Made by a program: the position numbers and the translations under genes
NCBI GenBank assembly: GCA_025057735.1
Contig: JANWUU010000311.1
Location: 1 to 18,511 of the forward strand
Direction of reading: 5' to 3'
From: Burkholderiaceae bacterium
Lineage (GTDB): Bacteria; Pseudomonadota; Gammaproteobacteria; Burkholderiales; Burkholderiaceae
DNA: 18,511 nucleotides
In this document: in pieces, positions 8,901 to 14,442 of the stretch
How the letters are laid out: the number at the start of each line of letters is the position of its first letter
How positions within the stretch are numbered: the stretch's first letter is position 1
Notes under the pieces: generated by a model
Seen by the model: the letters and a program-made list of their open reading frames with translations, nothing else
Databases searched by the model: none
Told to the model about the DNA's origin: nothing

Positions 8901-9647
8901 GTTACCCGCCTGCGCCGCCCGCATCGCCGACAAGAACAGGCGCCGGCGCTCCGGCAGGCGGCGTTCGGCCTCGCGCGCCTGCAACAGCAACCGGGCCGCC
9001 AGCAGGTGCGCGCCTGCGGAGAGGGCCTGCCGGCCAGCCACCTCCCACACCGCTGCCGGCAGCCGCGGCGCCTCGTCAAGCAGGCGCTGCCAATACGCGC
9101 GCGCAGCCTCAGCCTCGTCCAGCACGAGCGCGCGCTCAGCTAGTCGTACGCCCTGCACTGGGTCAATCGGTTCGGCGAGAGCCAGACGCAGTTGTGCCCG
9201 CAGCATCTCGCGCTGCGCAGCGGCGTCCGCCGGCGGCAGCCCCTGCAGCCGCTGCCATTGCGCTTCCAGCAGCAGCGCCCGCGCGTGACGCTGCGTCTGC
9301 GCATCGCCCTCAGCAAGCAGCCGCTGCAGATGCAGCTGAGCGCGCGGCACGTCGCCAACGCGCAGCAGCTGGCGTGCCAACGCCAGGCGCAGCGCAGTCT
9401 GCTCAGGCCGCGCCGCCAGCCACGCTTCCACGTAGGCGATCTGTAACGCATCCGGCGGCCCGTCGTTGGCTGCCACCATCCGTTGCAACCCCTGGTACGG
9501 AAACAGCAGCGCCAGCGCCAGCGCCAGCGCCGCACCAAAAGCGAGCGCGACCCAAGGCGGCAGCAGGCGCGCCCGCCTAGCGCCGGCAGTCGATGTCCAC
9601 CAGATAGCGCCGCGGCGTGGTCGCAGCGTCCCGTCGTTCCAGTTCAT
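5910..9647 (-). CDS. pelB: PelB, TPR scaffold and outer-membrane beta-barrel exporter of Pel
   Basis: From the ATG at 9647 the product is about 1245 aa (P. aeruginosa about 1193 aa). A single hydrophobic helix rich in Ala-Leu repeats lies at about residues 27-50. A long periplasmic array of TPR-type helices follows (about 60-930), with recurring elements such as LALARQLLRVGDVPRAQLHL. The C-terminal barrel runs from about 950 (SPLRYTLTTLQAGVRVSPRA) to the terminal aromatic WAF, with alternating strands and short turns. PelB is the outer-membrane pore, and its TPR region binds and tunes PelA. The open frame extends to 9773 inside pelA, but that part lacks protein character. The chosen ATG has only a weak ribosome site (GAAGAA) and implies a 71-bp overlap with pelA; no better ATG/GTG/TTG lies between it and the membrane helix. 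The start is therefore uncertain. Confidence 0.93.
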   Translation of the reverse strand: MNWNDGTLRPRRGAIWWTSTAGARRARLLPPWVALAFGAALALALALLFPYQGLQRMVAANDGPPDALQIAYVEAWLAARPEQTALRLALARQLLRVGDVPRAQLHLQRLLAEGDAQTQRHARALLLEAQWQRLQGLPPADAAAQREMLRAQLRLALAEPIDPVQGVRLAERALVLDEAEAARAYWQRLLDEAPRLPAAVWEVAGRQALSAGAHLLAARLLLQAREAERRLPERRRLFLSAMRAAQAGNALAEALELAERHLGELVADTETLEFLTRLALAAGRPDIAQRYAVWLLRLSLAPAAEHVPVLALPRRLPAAAHAQERTARLPYDERLYLLALEVFLANGNLEDALVVARSAVRQRPEDLRWRLHLAQLADWTNRPQLALEQWEAIARRRGLVTDWEQVARRAQQLNDRRLRLQALEALRQLQPQAQPVQRAWLEALEEAGEPVRALQALRAALGETGADPWRGERLKWLARLARELGERDLVRRALQALQQDFAVTVERALMLARLEEEAGDLAAARAALAAAQGLAERDIAANRAFWDAWAELAVATGDRAQALAAWERLYAAGVADDSDLAALADALEHIDPPRAARIAVERFRRSGQSRAAVRAFDLLLRANDPNATRAWLDSLTSTQREQLQRDADFLSLRAQWWLAQGARRAAARDAWAAATVAPSVEREATALWLLILAGEAETLRSQLLALGARALDEPLLAQAAAAGWLSLAQPARALPYLARVARADLDPLWRLEYADALERLGASDLAADERLRLWRQRHELLQNADAQTRAQRLARLLPLAALLADGDAAAAWRREILARQKEAAELPEAVIGYWLARGAPEVAHAWLLARRLSGVDGPAWTRLAVAAAHDDGAWLAVLLDEPAVTRQSPLALAEAAWRTGARALAQTLAFEAVQQAPFADEAQQRLRQLMLGTTEAAAASALAVEHELLRQSPLRYTLTTLQAGVRVSPRARLTVQWEWTEADSLLADSLAAAPPAEVAALGFAWSQSRDDEILLRLGRRAGASGAFALLRWQGRPAPRLTAAVQVGSGQTVTDNAYLRLGAQSTRFAIDGTAAVALRDAIFLQLQFDQYRSLQQEPVGRGRQLRLALQHSVALAYPDASVRLVWTQARYRPHAGVAKGMLPLLPSSLQPLATNAAFLPADTDRIGLELGFGESARAAWTHAWRPFATLSLSRETGGRSDYALRLGAAGHVLGADALQLEWGYGSARAGVGTRYTEAALRYRWAF
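9508..9531 (-). repeat. Four tandem hexamers in the PelB membrane helix
   Basis: The plus strand carries AGCGCC four times in a row, encoding alternating Leu and Ala inside the N-terminal hydrophobic helix of PelB. Copy-number change would add or remove two residues without shifting the frame. Codon bias for Ala-Leu runs in GC-rich DNA could produce the same pattern by chance. Confidence 0.6.
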
Positions 9648-12426
9648 AGCGCTGTTCTTCGTCCGCATCACCGCGCAGCACAATCGGCGTGCCGTCGACG
9701 GCGACTCTGCAGCCGCGCGCGCCCGCCAGCGTAAATTCCGCGTCGCCGTAGCTGACGAGCACAAAGCGCGCACCGGTCGTGCTGCGCTGCCACTGCTCGA
9801 TAAAGCCAGAGGCGAAGCGTACGTAAGGCACCCGAGCGCCGGTGCCCAGCACCACCTCAGCTTGCGCTGCTCCTAGGTGCAGGTAGCGCGCGCCGGGTCC
9901 TGGCGCGACACCCGCCACACCTTCGCTGGCAAGCAGATCAACAGCAACCTCACTGGGCAGTCGCAGCGTGCGCAGCGCGTGTGCACCGCGCACGCGCCAA
10001 GCAGGTTGCGCGCGGCGCCAGTCGCGCGCCAGCACCAGCCGATGGAAGTCTTGCACCGCGCGGATGTAATCGGAGGCGAAGACGTGCACCAGCGGCTGAG
10101 CGAGCGCCCAGCCATAGACGCGATGCAGCGCGGCCAACGACGCCTCCTTGGTGGCCGAATAGGTGTGGTAGTAGATGTTGACCGGTTTGAGCCGCCGCGG
10201 TGTCTCGGTCAGCTCGAAGGTTTCGATCACGCGCTGATAGCCCCAATAGGGTCCGCGCCATTCGTTCGTGTAGAGGTTTTCGTTTTGGTTTGGCGCGAAC
10301 ACTTGCAAGGCCGCCCCGCGCAGAATGCCAAGCCCCGCAACCCGCGTCAGCGTTGGATGGTCGCGCGTCATCAGGGTGTCGCCGCCGTTCATGTTGAGTA
10401 GGCCCGCGGCCTCGGTGCGCGCCACCGCCTCAGGCGGCGGCACACAATCGCCGGTCCACAGGAACACGCGCGTGCGTTTGCCAGGGGGGGCCAGACGCTC
10501 GTCGATATAGCGGGCCGAGCCGTCGATCTCGGTGGCTAAATCGAAGGTGTAGCCGGGCAACGCCAGGCTCGCGCCCTCCACGTACTGCCCCGGCGCTGCA
10601 GCGGCTAGCTGCCGCCAGCGAAACGGGTGCGAATACGAATGGCTGGCGATCTCGACATGCGGCAGTGCGAAGATGCGGCGCGCGATGTCCTCCAACGCCG
10701 GCGACAGCTGGGCGAACAGTCCGTTGCCAGCGATCTCACCCTGCACCACTGACACCGTGTGCGGAATGCGATACCGTCGCAGGATCTCGCGCTCCAGCAC
10801 CTCGCTGGCAAACGGCGCACCGGGTCGCTCAGCCCGCGATGGGAAGCCGTCGCCGTCGATGTGCACCAGCAGCAGCCGGCGCCCGGACAGCGTCGTGACA
10901 TCGGGCACCGGCGCAGCGGGCTGGCCGAGCGCTGCGCGCAGGAAGGCAATCGGATCGATCACCCAGCGTGCCTCGGCCGCATCCAGCAGCCCGTAGCGGA
11001 CCGTAAACGGCGCGAGCGCCAGGCCACCCCAAGGCGCGATCGCCACCGCATCGACCCGCCGCTCCGCGATGCCGACCTCTGCCCAGCGCTGGGTTGCCTG
11101 CCGCAGCCGCAGACCTGAGGACAGCATCGCCTGCGCTGGCGCAGGCGCCTCGAAGCCTAAGCCGGTATGCCCTGGAGCCAACGGCTGCGGTGTAGCAGGC
11201 AGTCGCACCGTCTCCAGCCCCAACGCGCGCGCCAGCGGCGAGCCGGGCGCAACGGGCGCGTGGTGGAACATGACGAGCTTCAGACCGCCCCCGACAGCGG
11301 CCTGCAGCCATTGAGCGAGCGCGTCATCGCCCGCAGCGGGCGCCTGAGAAAACCAGGTTACAACCGCTGCATGTAGCCCGCGATCGACAGCGCGCGGCAG
11401 TTCGCCGTAGGCATCCACCGGTTCGATCACGTAGCCAAGCCAGTGCAGCGGCATGGCGAGGAACCGGTAGGCCTCGGTGTGCATCATGTCCACGCCCGGG
11501 GCGGGATCGGTCACGAGCAGCACCCGGCGCGGCTCAATCTCCAGGTCCCCGACGCCAAGCGTGCTGAGCGCGGCGTCGGCCACCCACGGAACGAAGCCGT
11601 CAGCGCGGATGCGCGCGGCCACTGCGCGCGCATCCGCGCGTGCCGCCGGCGGTAGGTAGTCAATCGCAATCGCAGGCACGCCCAGTGCCGCAGCCGTCTC
11701 GCGCAGCCGCGCGCGCAGCCAGTCGCGCTCCCCCGCGGGCACCTCCACGTAACGGCGCTGCACAGGATCCCAGCCTTGGTATAGCGACTCAGCCGCCACC
11801 GCAGCAATCTTGCCGCGCACGCGCGGCAGCCATTCGAAGCCGCGGTTGGCGATCAGCGCGATGCCCGGAAACTGACGGTGCAACCGCTCAATTAGCGCCA
11901 CCAGCGCGTCTTCCTGCGCGCGCCGCTCCGCATCGTCGCGCGCAAAGGCGCGGTGCGCATCCAGCGTGTCGAGGAAAAAACCGCGCCAGCCGCGCGCCCA
12001 CAGCGGCGCGACGATCTCGCGCACGAAGAAATCGCTCCAGCCGGCAGCGCGGTGGTCGACGCGCTGCGTGCCCCAGGCCGGATTGGTATCGCGCAGCGCT
12101 GCCGGCGGCACCCGCGCGGCAGCCGCACGGCGCGGATCGATTTCGCCGACGCTGACGTAGGCGAACCAGCGCGTGGTCGCCGGCAGGCGGGTCACGTCGG
12201 CGACATGCTCCGGCTCCAGCACCACCCAGTCGAAGGCCGCAAGCTCCGCCAGGGGCGGCTTGGCCGCGTAGAAAAACGCGACGCTTGGGCGCGCGGCAGC
12301 TTGTTCACCGGCGGCCGCTGCACCCCACGGGGTCAGCATGATGAACAACGCGGCCGCAACCGCGACATGCCACCGGCCAGCGGCGCGGCCCTTCGCAGTC
12401 GGTGAACGAAACCGGCCGCAGCGCAC
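9577..12426 (-). CDS. pelA: PelA, bifunctional periplasmic Pel deacetylase/glycoside hydrolase
   Basis: A GTG at 12426 gives 949 aa, against 948 in P. aeruginosa, with a basic n-region, a hydrophobic core (about residues 20-36) and an AAAA-G signal cleavage region. The N-terminal GH166-type TIM barrel (about 45-290) has FFLDTLDAH (D153, D156) and a Glu at 213 (AAES), near the known catalytic Glu218. A Rossmann-like middle domain follows (about 300-500). The deacetylase domain has HIDGD (D524, D526) and HSYSH (H596, H600), matching the metal site D528/D530/H600/H604. A C-terminal beta-rich domain ends in IDCRR. PelA deacetylates Pel to make it cationic and can cleave it. There is no clear ribosome site before the GTG. 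The frame is open to 12879, but that extension is Arg/Gln-rich nonsense. Confidence 0.96.
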   Translation of the reverse strand: MRCGRFRSPTAKGRAAGRWHVAVAAALFIMLTPWGAAAAGEQAAARPSVAFFYAAKPPLAELAAFDWVVLEPEHVADVTRLPATTRWFAYVSVGEIDPRRAAAARVPPAALRDTNPAWGTQRVDHRAAGWSDFFVREIVAPLWARGWRGFFLDTLDAHRAFARDDAERRAQEDALVALIERLHRQFPGIALIANRGFEWLPRVRGKIAAVAAESLYQGWDPVQRRYVEVPAGERDWLRARLRETAAALGVPAIAIDYLPPAARADARAVAARIRADGFVPWVADAALSTLGVGDLEIEPRRVLLVTDPAPGVDMMHTEAYRFLAMPLHWLGYVIEPVDAYGELPRAVDRGLHAAVVTWFSQAPAAGDDALAQWLQAAVGGGLKLVMFHHAPVAPGSPLARALGLETVRLPATPQPLAPGHTGLGFEAPAPAQAMLSSGLRLRQATQRWAEVGIAERRVDAVAIAPWGGLALAPFTVRYGLLDAAEARWVIDPIAFLRAALGQPAAPVPDVTTLSGRRLLLVHIDGDGFPSRAERPGAPFASEVLEREILRRYRIPHTVSVVQGEIAGNGLFAQLSPALEDIARRIFALPHVEIASHSYSHPFRWRQLAAAAPGQYVEGASLALPGYTFDLATEIDGSARYIDERLAPPGKRTRVFLWTGDCVPPPEAVARTEAAGLLNMNGGDTLMTRDHPTLTRVAGLGILRGAALQVFAPNQNENLYTNEWRGPYWGYQRVIETFELTETPRRLKPVNIYYHTYSATKEASLAALHRVYGWALAQPLVHVFASDYIRAVQDFHRLVLARDWRRAQPAWRVRGAHALRTLRLPSEVAVDLLASEGVAGVAPGPGARYLHLGAAQAEVVLGTGARVPYVRFASGFIEQWQRSTTGARFVLVSYGDAEFTLAGARGCRVAVDGTPIVLRGDADEEQRYELERRDAATTPRRYLVDIDCRR

Positions 12427-12428
12427 CT

Positions 12429-12773
12429 CTAGCAAGCGGGCGCCGTCGCACTGCCGCTGCCCGTGATTGCACGGAGGGCACGGCTGAGGCGCCTCCGACG
12501 CTTCGTCAAGTTGCCGGCTCCGGCGCGTGCGCCCTTGCTGTGGCCGTTGCCTGTCGCGTATAGCGCCGGGCCGCTTGGAGCCGCGGTGGTGGTACGAGCC
12601 CCCTGCGCGGCGCTGCGTAGGCCGTTGCTGACGTGCAGAACGTTGGCACGGATCGGCACCTGGCCGTTGTGCGGCAAGAAAGCGACATTGGACGGCGCTG
12701 GCGCGGACTGACCACGCCCCGCGTCCGGCGCCAGGGGCCCGGCGGCTGAGCCGGCAGTTTTGCAAATCACCAT
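12429..12773 (-). CDS. Candidate small ORF immediately upstream of pelA
   Basis: An ATG at 12773 (or a TTG at 12800) opens a frame of 114 (or 123) codons that ends in TAG two nucleotides before the pelA GTG. I do not recognise the product. It begins MVICKTAG, has a polar middle with a stretch NVAFLPHNGQVPIRANVLHV, and a basic tail containing KRRRRLSR. There is no signal peptide, membrane helix or repeat. By my hand count about three quarters of its third codon positions are G or C, more than at its second positions, which is weakly coding-like. The tight junction and the lack of a ribosome site for pelA would fit translational coupling. Equally, it may be a chance frame in a pelA leader. Confidence 0.28.
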   Translation of the reverse strand: MVICKTAGSAAGPLAPDAGRGQSAPAPSNVAFLPHNGQVPIRANVLHVSNGLRSAAQGARTTTAAPSGPALYATGNGHSKGARAGAGNLTKRRRRLSRALRAITGSGSATAPAC

Positions 12774-12774
12774 C

Positions 12775-12813
12775 CGCAGCAACAACAAACCGTTTCGCAA
12801 GCGACAACAACCG
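12775..12813. repeat. Imperfect direct repeat, 21-bp period, upstream of pelA
   Basis: Plus-strand CGCAGCAACAACAAACCG (12775-12792) is followed by CGCAAGCGACAACAACCG (12796-12813). The copies start 21 bp apart, two turns of B-DNA, so a dimeric or tandem activator could bind both on one face. They sit just upstream of the candidate ORF. Simple-sequence CAA richness could also explain them. Confidence 0.4.
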
Positions 12814-12879
12814 AACGGAAGCAGACTTTAGCACCGCGGTCGCACCCTGCTGCGCCGAACGCCTGACGCGGCGCGGCAC

Positions 12880-12893
12880 ACCGTGGTCACGGT
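12880..12893 (-). terminator. Short dyad just after the UPF0016 gene
   Basis: The plus strand reads ACCGTGGTCACGGT, a perfect 14-bp palindrome starting 8 bases past the UPF0016 stop. No T-run follows, so it is at best a weak intrinsic terminator. It could instead be an operator. Confidence 0.25.
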
Positions 12894-12901
12894 TCGTCCG
12901 C

Positions 12902-13456
12902 TTATTCGTAGATCACGGTTGCACAGCCCAGCGCAAAAAAAAGCATCGCCGCGATCCAGCGCATCACTTTCAGGTTGATGCGCTGAGCCAGCCGCTCGCC
13001 CAGCCAGACAGCCGGTACATTGGCGAGCATCATGCCCAGCGTGGTGCCGATCACCACTGCCGCCAGGGCGTCGAAGCGCGCCGCCAGCGCCACCGTGGCA
13101 AGTTGGGTCTTATCGCCCATCTCGACTAAGAAAAAGGCGATCACGGTGGTGAGGAACACGCCCTGGCCGCTGTATCCGCGTTTCCCCTCGAGCCGGTCTG
13201 GCTTCAGCGCCCACAGGCCGAAGACGAAGAACGACAGCGCAACAATCCAGCGCAGCGTCTGCGGCGAGACCAGCGTCGCCAGCCACGCGCCGACAGCGCC
13301 TGCCAACAGGTGATTGGCCGTCGTAGCAACCAGAATGCCGAGCGCAATCGGCACCGGCCGCTTCAGCCGGGCGGCCAGCACAAACGACAGCAACTGGGTC
13401 TTGTCGCCCATCTCGGCGAGCGCGACCAAGGCGGTGGACAAAAGAAAGGCTTCCAA
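12902..13456 (-). CDS. UPF0016/TMEM165-Gdt1 family cation transporter, probable Mn2+ exporter
   Basis: The 184-residue inner-membrane protein has two homologous halves, each with the family signature ExGDKT: E15-M-G-D-K-T20 and E112-M-G-D-K-T117. About six hydrophobic helices are present, with a charged loop at about residues 85-97 (KPDRLEGKRG). Family members include the Vibrio Mn exporter MneA and eukaryotic Gdt1/TMEM165 (Mn2+/Ca2+ over H+). Acidic signature residues form the ion path. The N-terminus MEAFLLSTALVALAEMGD is typical of the family, so the start is taken as TTG at 13456, although no ribosome site precedes it. A second in-frame TTG five codons later has GGAAG in front and is an alternative. 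It lies between bfr and pelA on the same strand, fitting metal homeostasis. Confidence 0.88.
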   Translation of the reverse strand: MEAFLLSTALVALAEMGDKTQLLSFVLAARLKRPVPIALGILVATTANHLLAGAVGAWLATLVSPQTLRWIVALSFFVFGLWALKPDRLEGKRGYSGQGVFLTTVIAFFLVEMGDKTQLATVALAARFDALAAVVIGTTLGMMLANVPAVWLGERLAQRINLKVMRWIAAMLFFALGCATVIYE

Positions 13457-13460
13457 AGGG

Positions 13461-13488
13461 AGACTGCGCAGTCAGGCGCGCGCAGTCT
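13461..13488 (-). promoter_or_regulatory. 9-bp stem-loop and nested palindrome at the UPF0016 start codon
   Basis: AGACTGCGC (13461-13469) and GCGCAGTCT (13480-13488) form a perfect 9-bp stem with a 10-nt loop, ending four bases before the TTG start. Within it, GACTGCGCAGTC (13462-13473) is itself a perfect 12-bp palindrome, so two structures compete. It could be a protein operator, an RNA switch over the start codon, or a bfr terminator lacking a clear T-run. Confidence 0.55.
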
Positions 13489-13523
13489 AACGGCGCACGC
13501 GGTGCGGCTGGTGACAGCAAGGT

Positions 13524-13542
13524 GGCGGCGGCCGACGCCGCC
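13524..13542 (-). terminator. GC hairpin just downstream of bfr
   Basis: GGCGGCG (13524-13530) pairs with CGCCGCC (13536-13542) across a 5-nt loop, starting 7 bases past the bfr stop on the minus strand. The following minus-strand sequence, ACCTTGCTG, has no proper U-tract, so termination would be weak and some read-through into the UPF0016 gene is likely. Confidence 0.35.
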
Positions 13543-13549
13543 AATGGAC

Positions 13550-14026
13550 TCAGGAGCCGTTGTCCATCTGAGACTGCAGGTAATTTTGCAGCCCGACCTT
13601 GCCGACCAGTTCGATCTCAGTCTCCAGCCAGTCGATGTGCTCTTCGGAGTCTTCCTGGATGTCCTTGAAGAGCTCGCGGCTGACGTAGTCGCCGACACGC
13701 TCGCACAGCGCGATTGCGTCTTTCACGTGCGCATGGCTGGCCAGCTCCAACTGCAGGTCGCATTGCAGGATTTCGGGCACGTCCTGCCCGATCGACAGGC
13801 GTCCGATGTCCTGCAAATTGGGCAGGCCCTCGAGAAACAAAATGCGCTCGATTAGCCGGTCGGCATGCTTCATCTCGCCGATCGACTCTTTGTAGACCCT
13901 ATCGCCGAGCCGTCTGAATCCCCAGTTCCTCAACATGCGGGCGTGCAGGAAGTACTGGTTGATCGCGGTGAGCTCGTTTTTCAACTGCGCGTTAAGCGCC
14001 GCGATGATCTGTTGGTGGCCCTGCAT
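13550..14026 (-). CDS. bfr: Bacterioferritin
   Basis: The 158-residue protein has exactly the length of E. coli Bfr and aligns to it without gaps by position. It assembles into a 24-subunit cytosolic cage that oxidises and stores iron. E18, E51, H54, E94 and H130 of the di-iron ferroxidase site are present, and M52 (GEMKHAD) is the inter-subunit haem ligand. The C-terminus EEHIDWLE...GLQNYLQSQ is canonical. The bridging residue expected at 127 (Glu in E. coli) is Ser here, with E125, E128 and E129 nearby (see findings). The ATG at 14026 has a GGGGGA ribosome site. It lies 46 nt downstream of bfd, forming a bfd-bfr operon for iron storage and release. Confidence 0.96.
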   Translation of the reverse strand: MQGHQQIIAALNAQLKNELTAINQYFLHARMLRNWGFRRLGDRVYKESIGEMKHADRLIERILFLEGLPNLQDIGRLSIGQDVPEILQCDLQLELASHAHVKDAIALCERVGDYVSRELFKDIQEDSEEHIDWLETEIELVGKVGLQNYLQSQMDNGS

Positions 14027-14072
14027 GCGGTCCCCCTAGCCGCTGGTCGTCCCGCCGCCAACCGTAGCCGGA

Positions 14073-14285
14073 TCAGGCCGCGACTGCAAGCCGAGAAACC
14101 GTGACGTAGCCGGGCGGCGCCTCGCCGCTGACGCGCTCCAGCAGCTGCTGCGCGAACTCGCGGCAGCAGCCGCAGCCGGTGGCCACACCGAGCGTGGCCT
14201 GCAGCTGCGCGAGCGTGCGCACCCCCGCGCTGGCGGCCTCGCGAACCTGACTCTCGGTGACGGCGGCACAGATGCAGACGTACAT
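14073..14285 (-). CDS. bfd: Bacterioferritin-associated ferredoxin
   Basis: The 70-residue protein carries the Bfd [2Fe-2S] ligands C4, C6, C38 and C41 (MYVCIC and TGCGCC), plus a BFD-like helix-turn-helix fold in the first 50 residues. Bfd docks on bacterioferritin and donates electrons through the haem to reduce and release stored iron. It is directly upstream of bfr, the natural partner. The promoter region shows a Fur-like palindrome, which fits induction under iron limitation. The ribosome site is weak. Confidence 0.95.
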   Translation of the reverse strand: MYVCICAAVTESQVREAASAGVRTLAQLQATLGVATGCGCCREFAQQLLERVSGEAPPGYVTVSRLAVAA

Positions 14286-14315
14286 CTCGAGCGTAAAGCC
14301 TTGCCTGTATCGACG

Positions 14316-14321
14316 ATTCTA
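14316..14321 (-). promoter_or_regulatory. Candidate -10 element of the bfd promoter
   Basis: The minus strand reads TAGAAT, five of six matches to TATAAT, 30 nt before the bfd ATG. No good -35 hexamer is found at 16-18 bp. The Fur-like palindrome (14329-14343) begins 7 bp upstream of this -10 and occupies the spacer and part of the -35 zone, where a repressor would block polymerase. Confidence 0.45.
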
Positions 14322-14328
14322 AATTAAC

Positions 14329-14343
14329 TGAGAACGCGTCTCA
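14329..14343. promoter_or_regulatory. Fur-like 7-1-7 palindrome upstream of bfd
   Basis: TGAGAACGCGTCTCA is a 7-1-7 dyad with five perfectly paired outer positions per arm. Compared with the Fur form TGAGAAT-N-ATTCTCA, the left arm matches 6 of 7 and the right arm 5 of 7. The location over the presumed bfd promoter and the iron-related function of bfd support Fur binding. The GC-rich centre departs from consensus, so another iron regulator is possible. Confidence 0.5.
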
Positions 14344-14362
14344 TTTGTGTCTATCCCACAAA
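14344..14362. promoter_or_regulatory. Second inverted repeat, TTTGTG-N7-CACAAA
   Basis: Perfect 6-bp arms separated by 7 bp directly abut the Fur-like dyad, on the side of the divergent lipoprotein gene. The arms resemble CRP-type half sites (TGTG/CACA), but the spacing is one base too short for CRP. A regulator of the plus-strand lipoprotein, or a second regulator of bfd, is possible. Confidence 0.4.
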
Positions 14363-14442
14363 CCGCGAGGGGCTTCCCCTTTCCAGTGGAGACCGCCGCA
14401 ACGCTGTTTTGGCTATCGTCGGCGCCGTTGGAAGAAGCCGCC

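Larger units (their letters stand above)
12427..12901 (-). promoter_or_regulatory. pel operon upstream region (promoter/leader expected here)
   Basis: This 475-bp stretch separates the UPF0016 gene from pelA on the same strand. It must hold either the pel promoter or a read-through leader. Contents seen are the candidate ORF at 12429-12773, a phased direct repeat at 12775-12813, and a short dyad at 12880-12893. I found no convincing sigma-70 -35/-10 pair, no sigma-54 GG-N10-GC pair that stands out from the GC-rich background, and no FleQ-like box. Assignment as a regulatory region is by position only. Confidence 0.45.

Noticed and set aside
12427..12879. N-terminal extension of pelA to 12879
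   Set aside because: It would put ~150 Arg/Gln-rich residues before a signal peptide. The GTG at 12426 gives the expected 949-aa protein with a proper signal sequence.
12427..12901. FleQ, sigma-54 or c-di-GMP riboswitch elements upstream of pelA
   Set aside because: No sequence resembling a FleQ box, a clear -24/-12 pair or a GEMM-type riboswitch core was found by eye.
13457..13549. yybP-ykoY Mn riboswitch before the UPF0016 gene
   Set aside because: Plausible by gene function, but I could not identify the conserved loops in the 93-nt leader; only a simple stem-loop is visible. A covariance-model search would decide.
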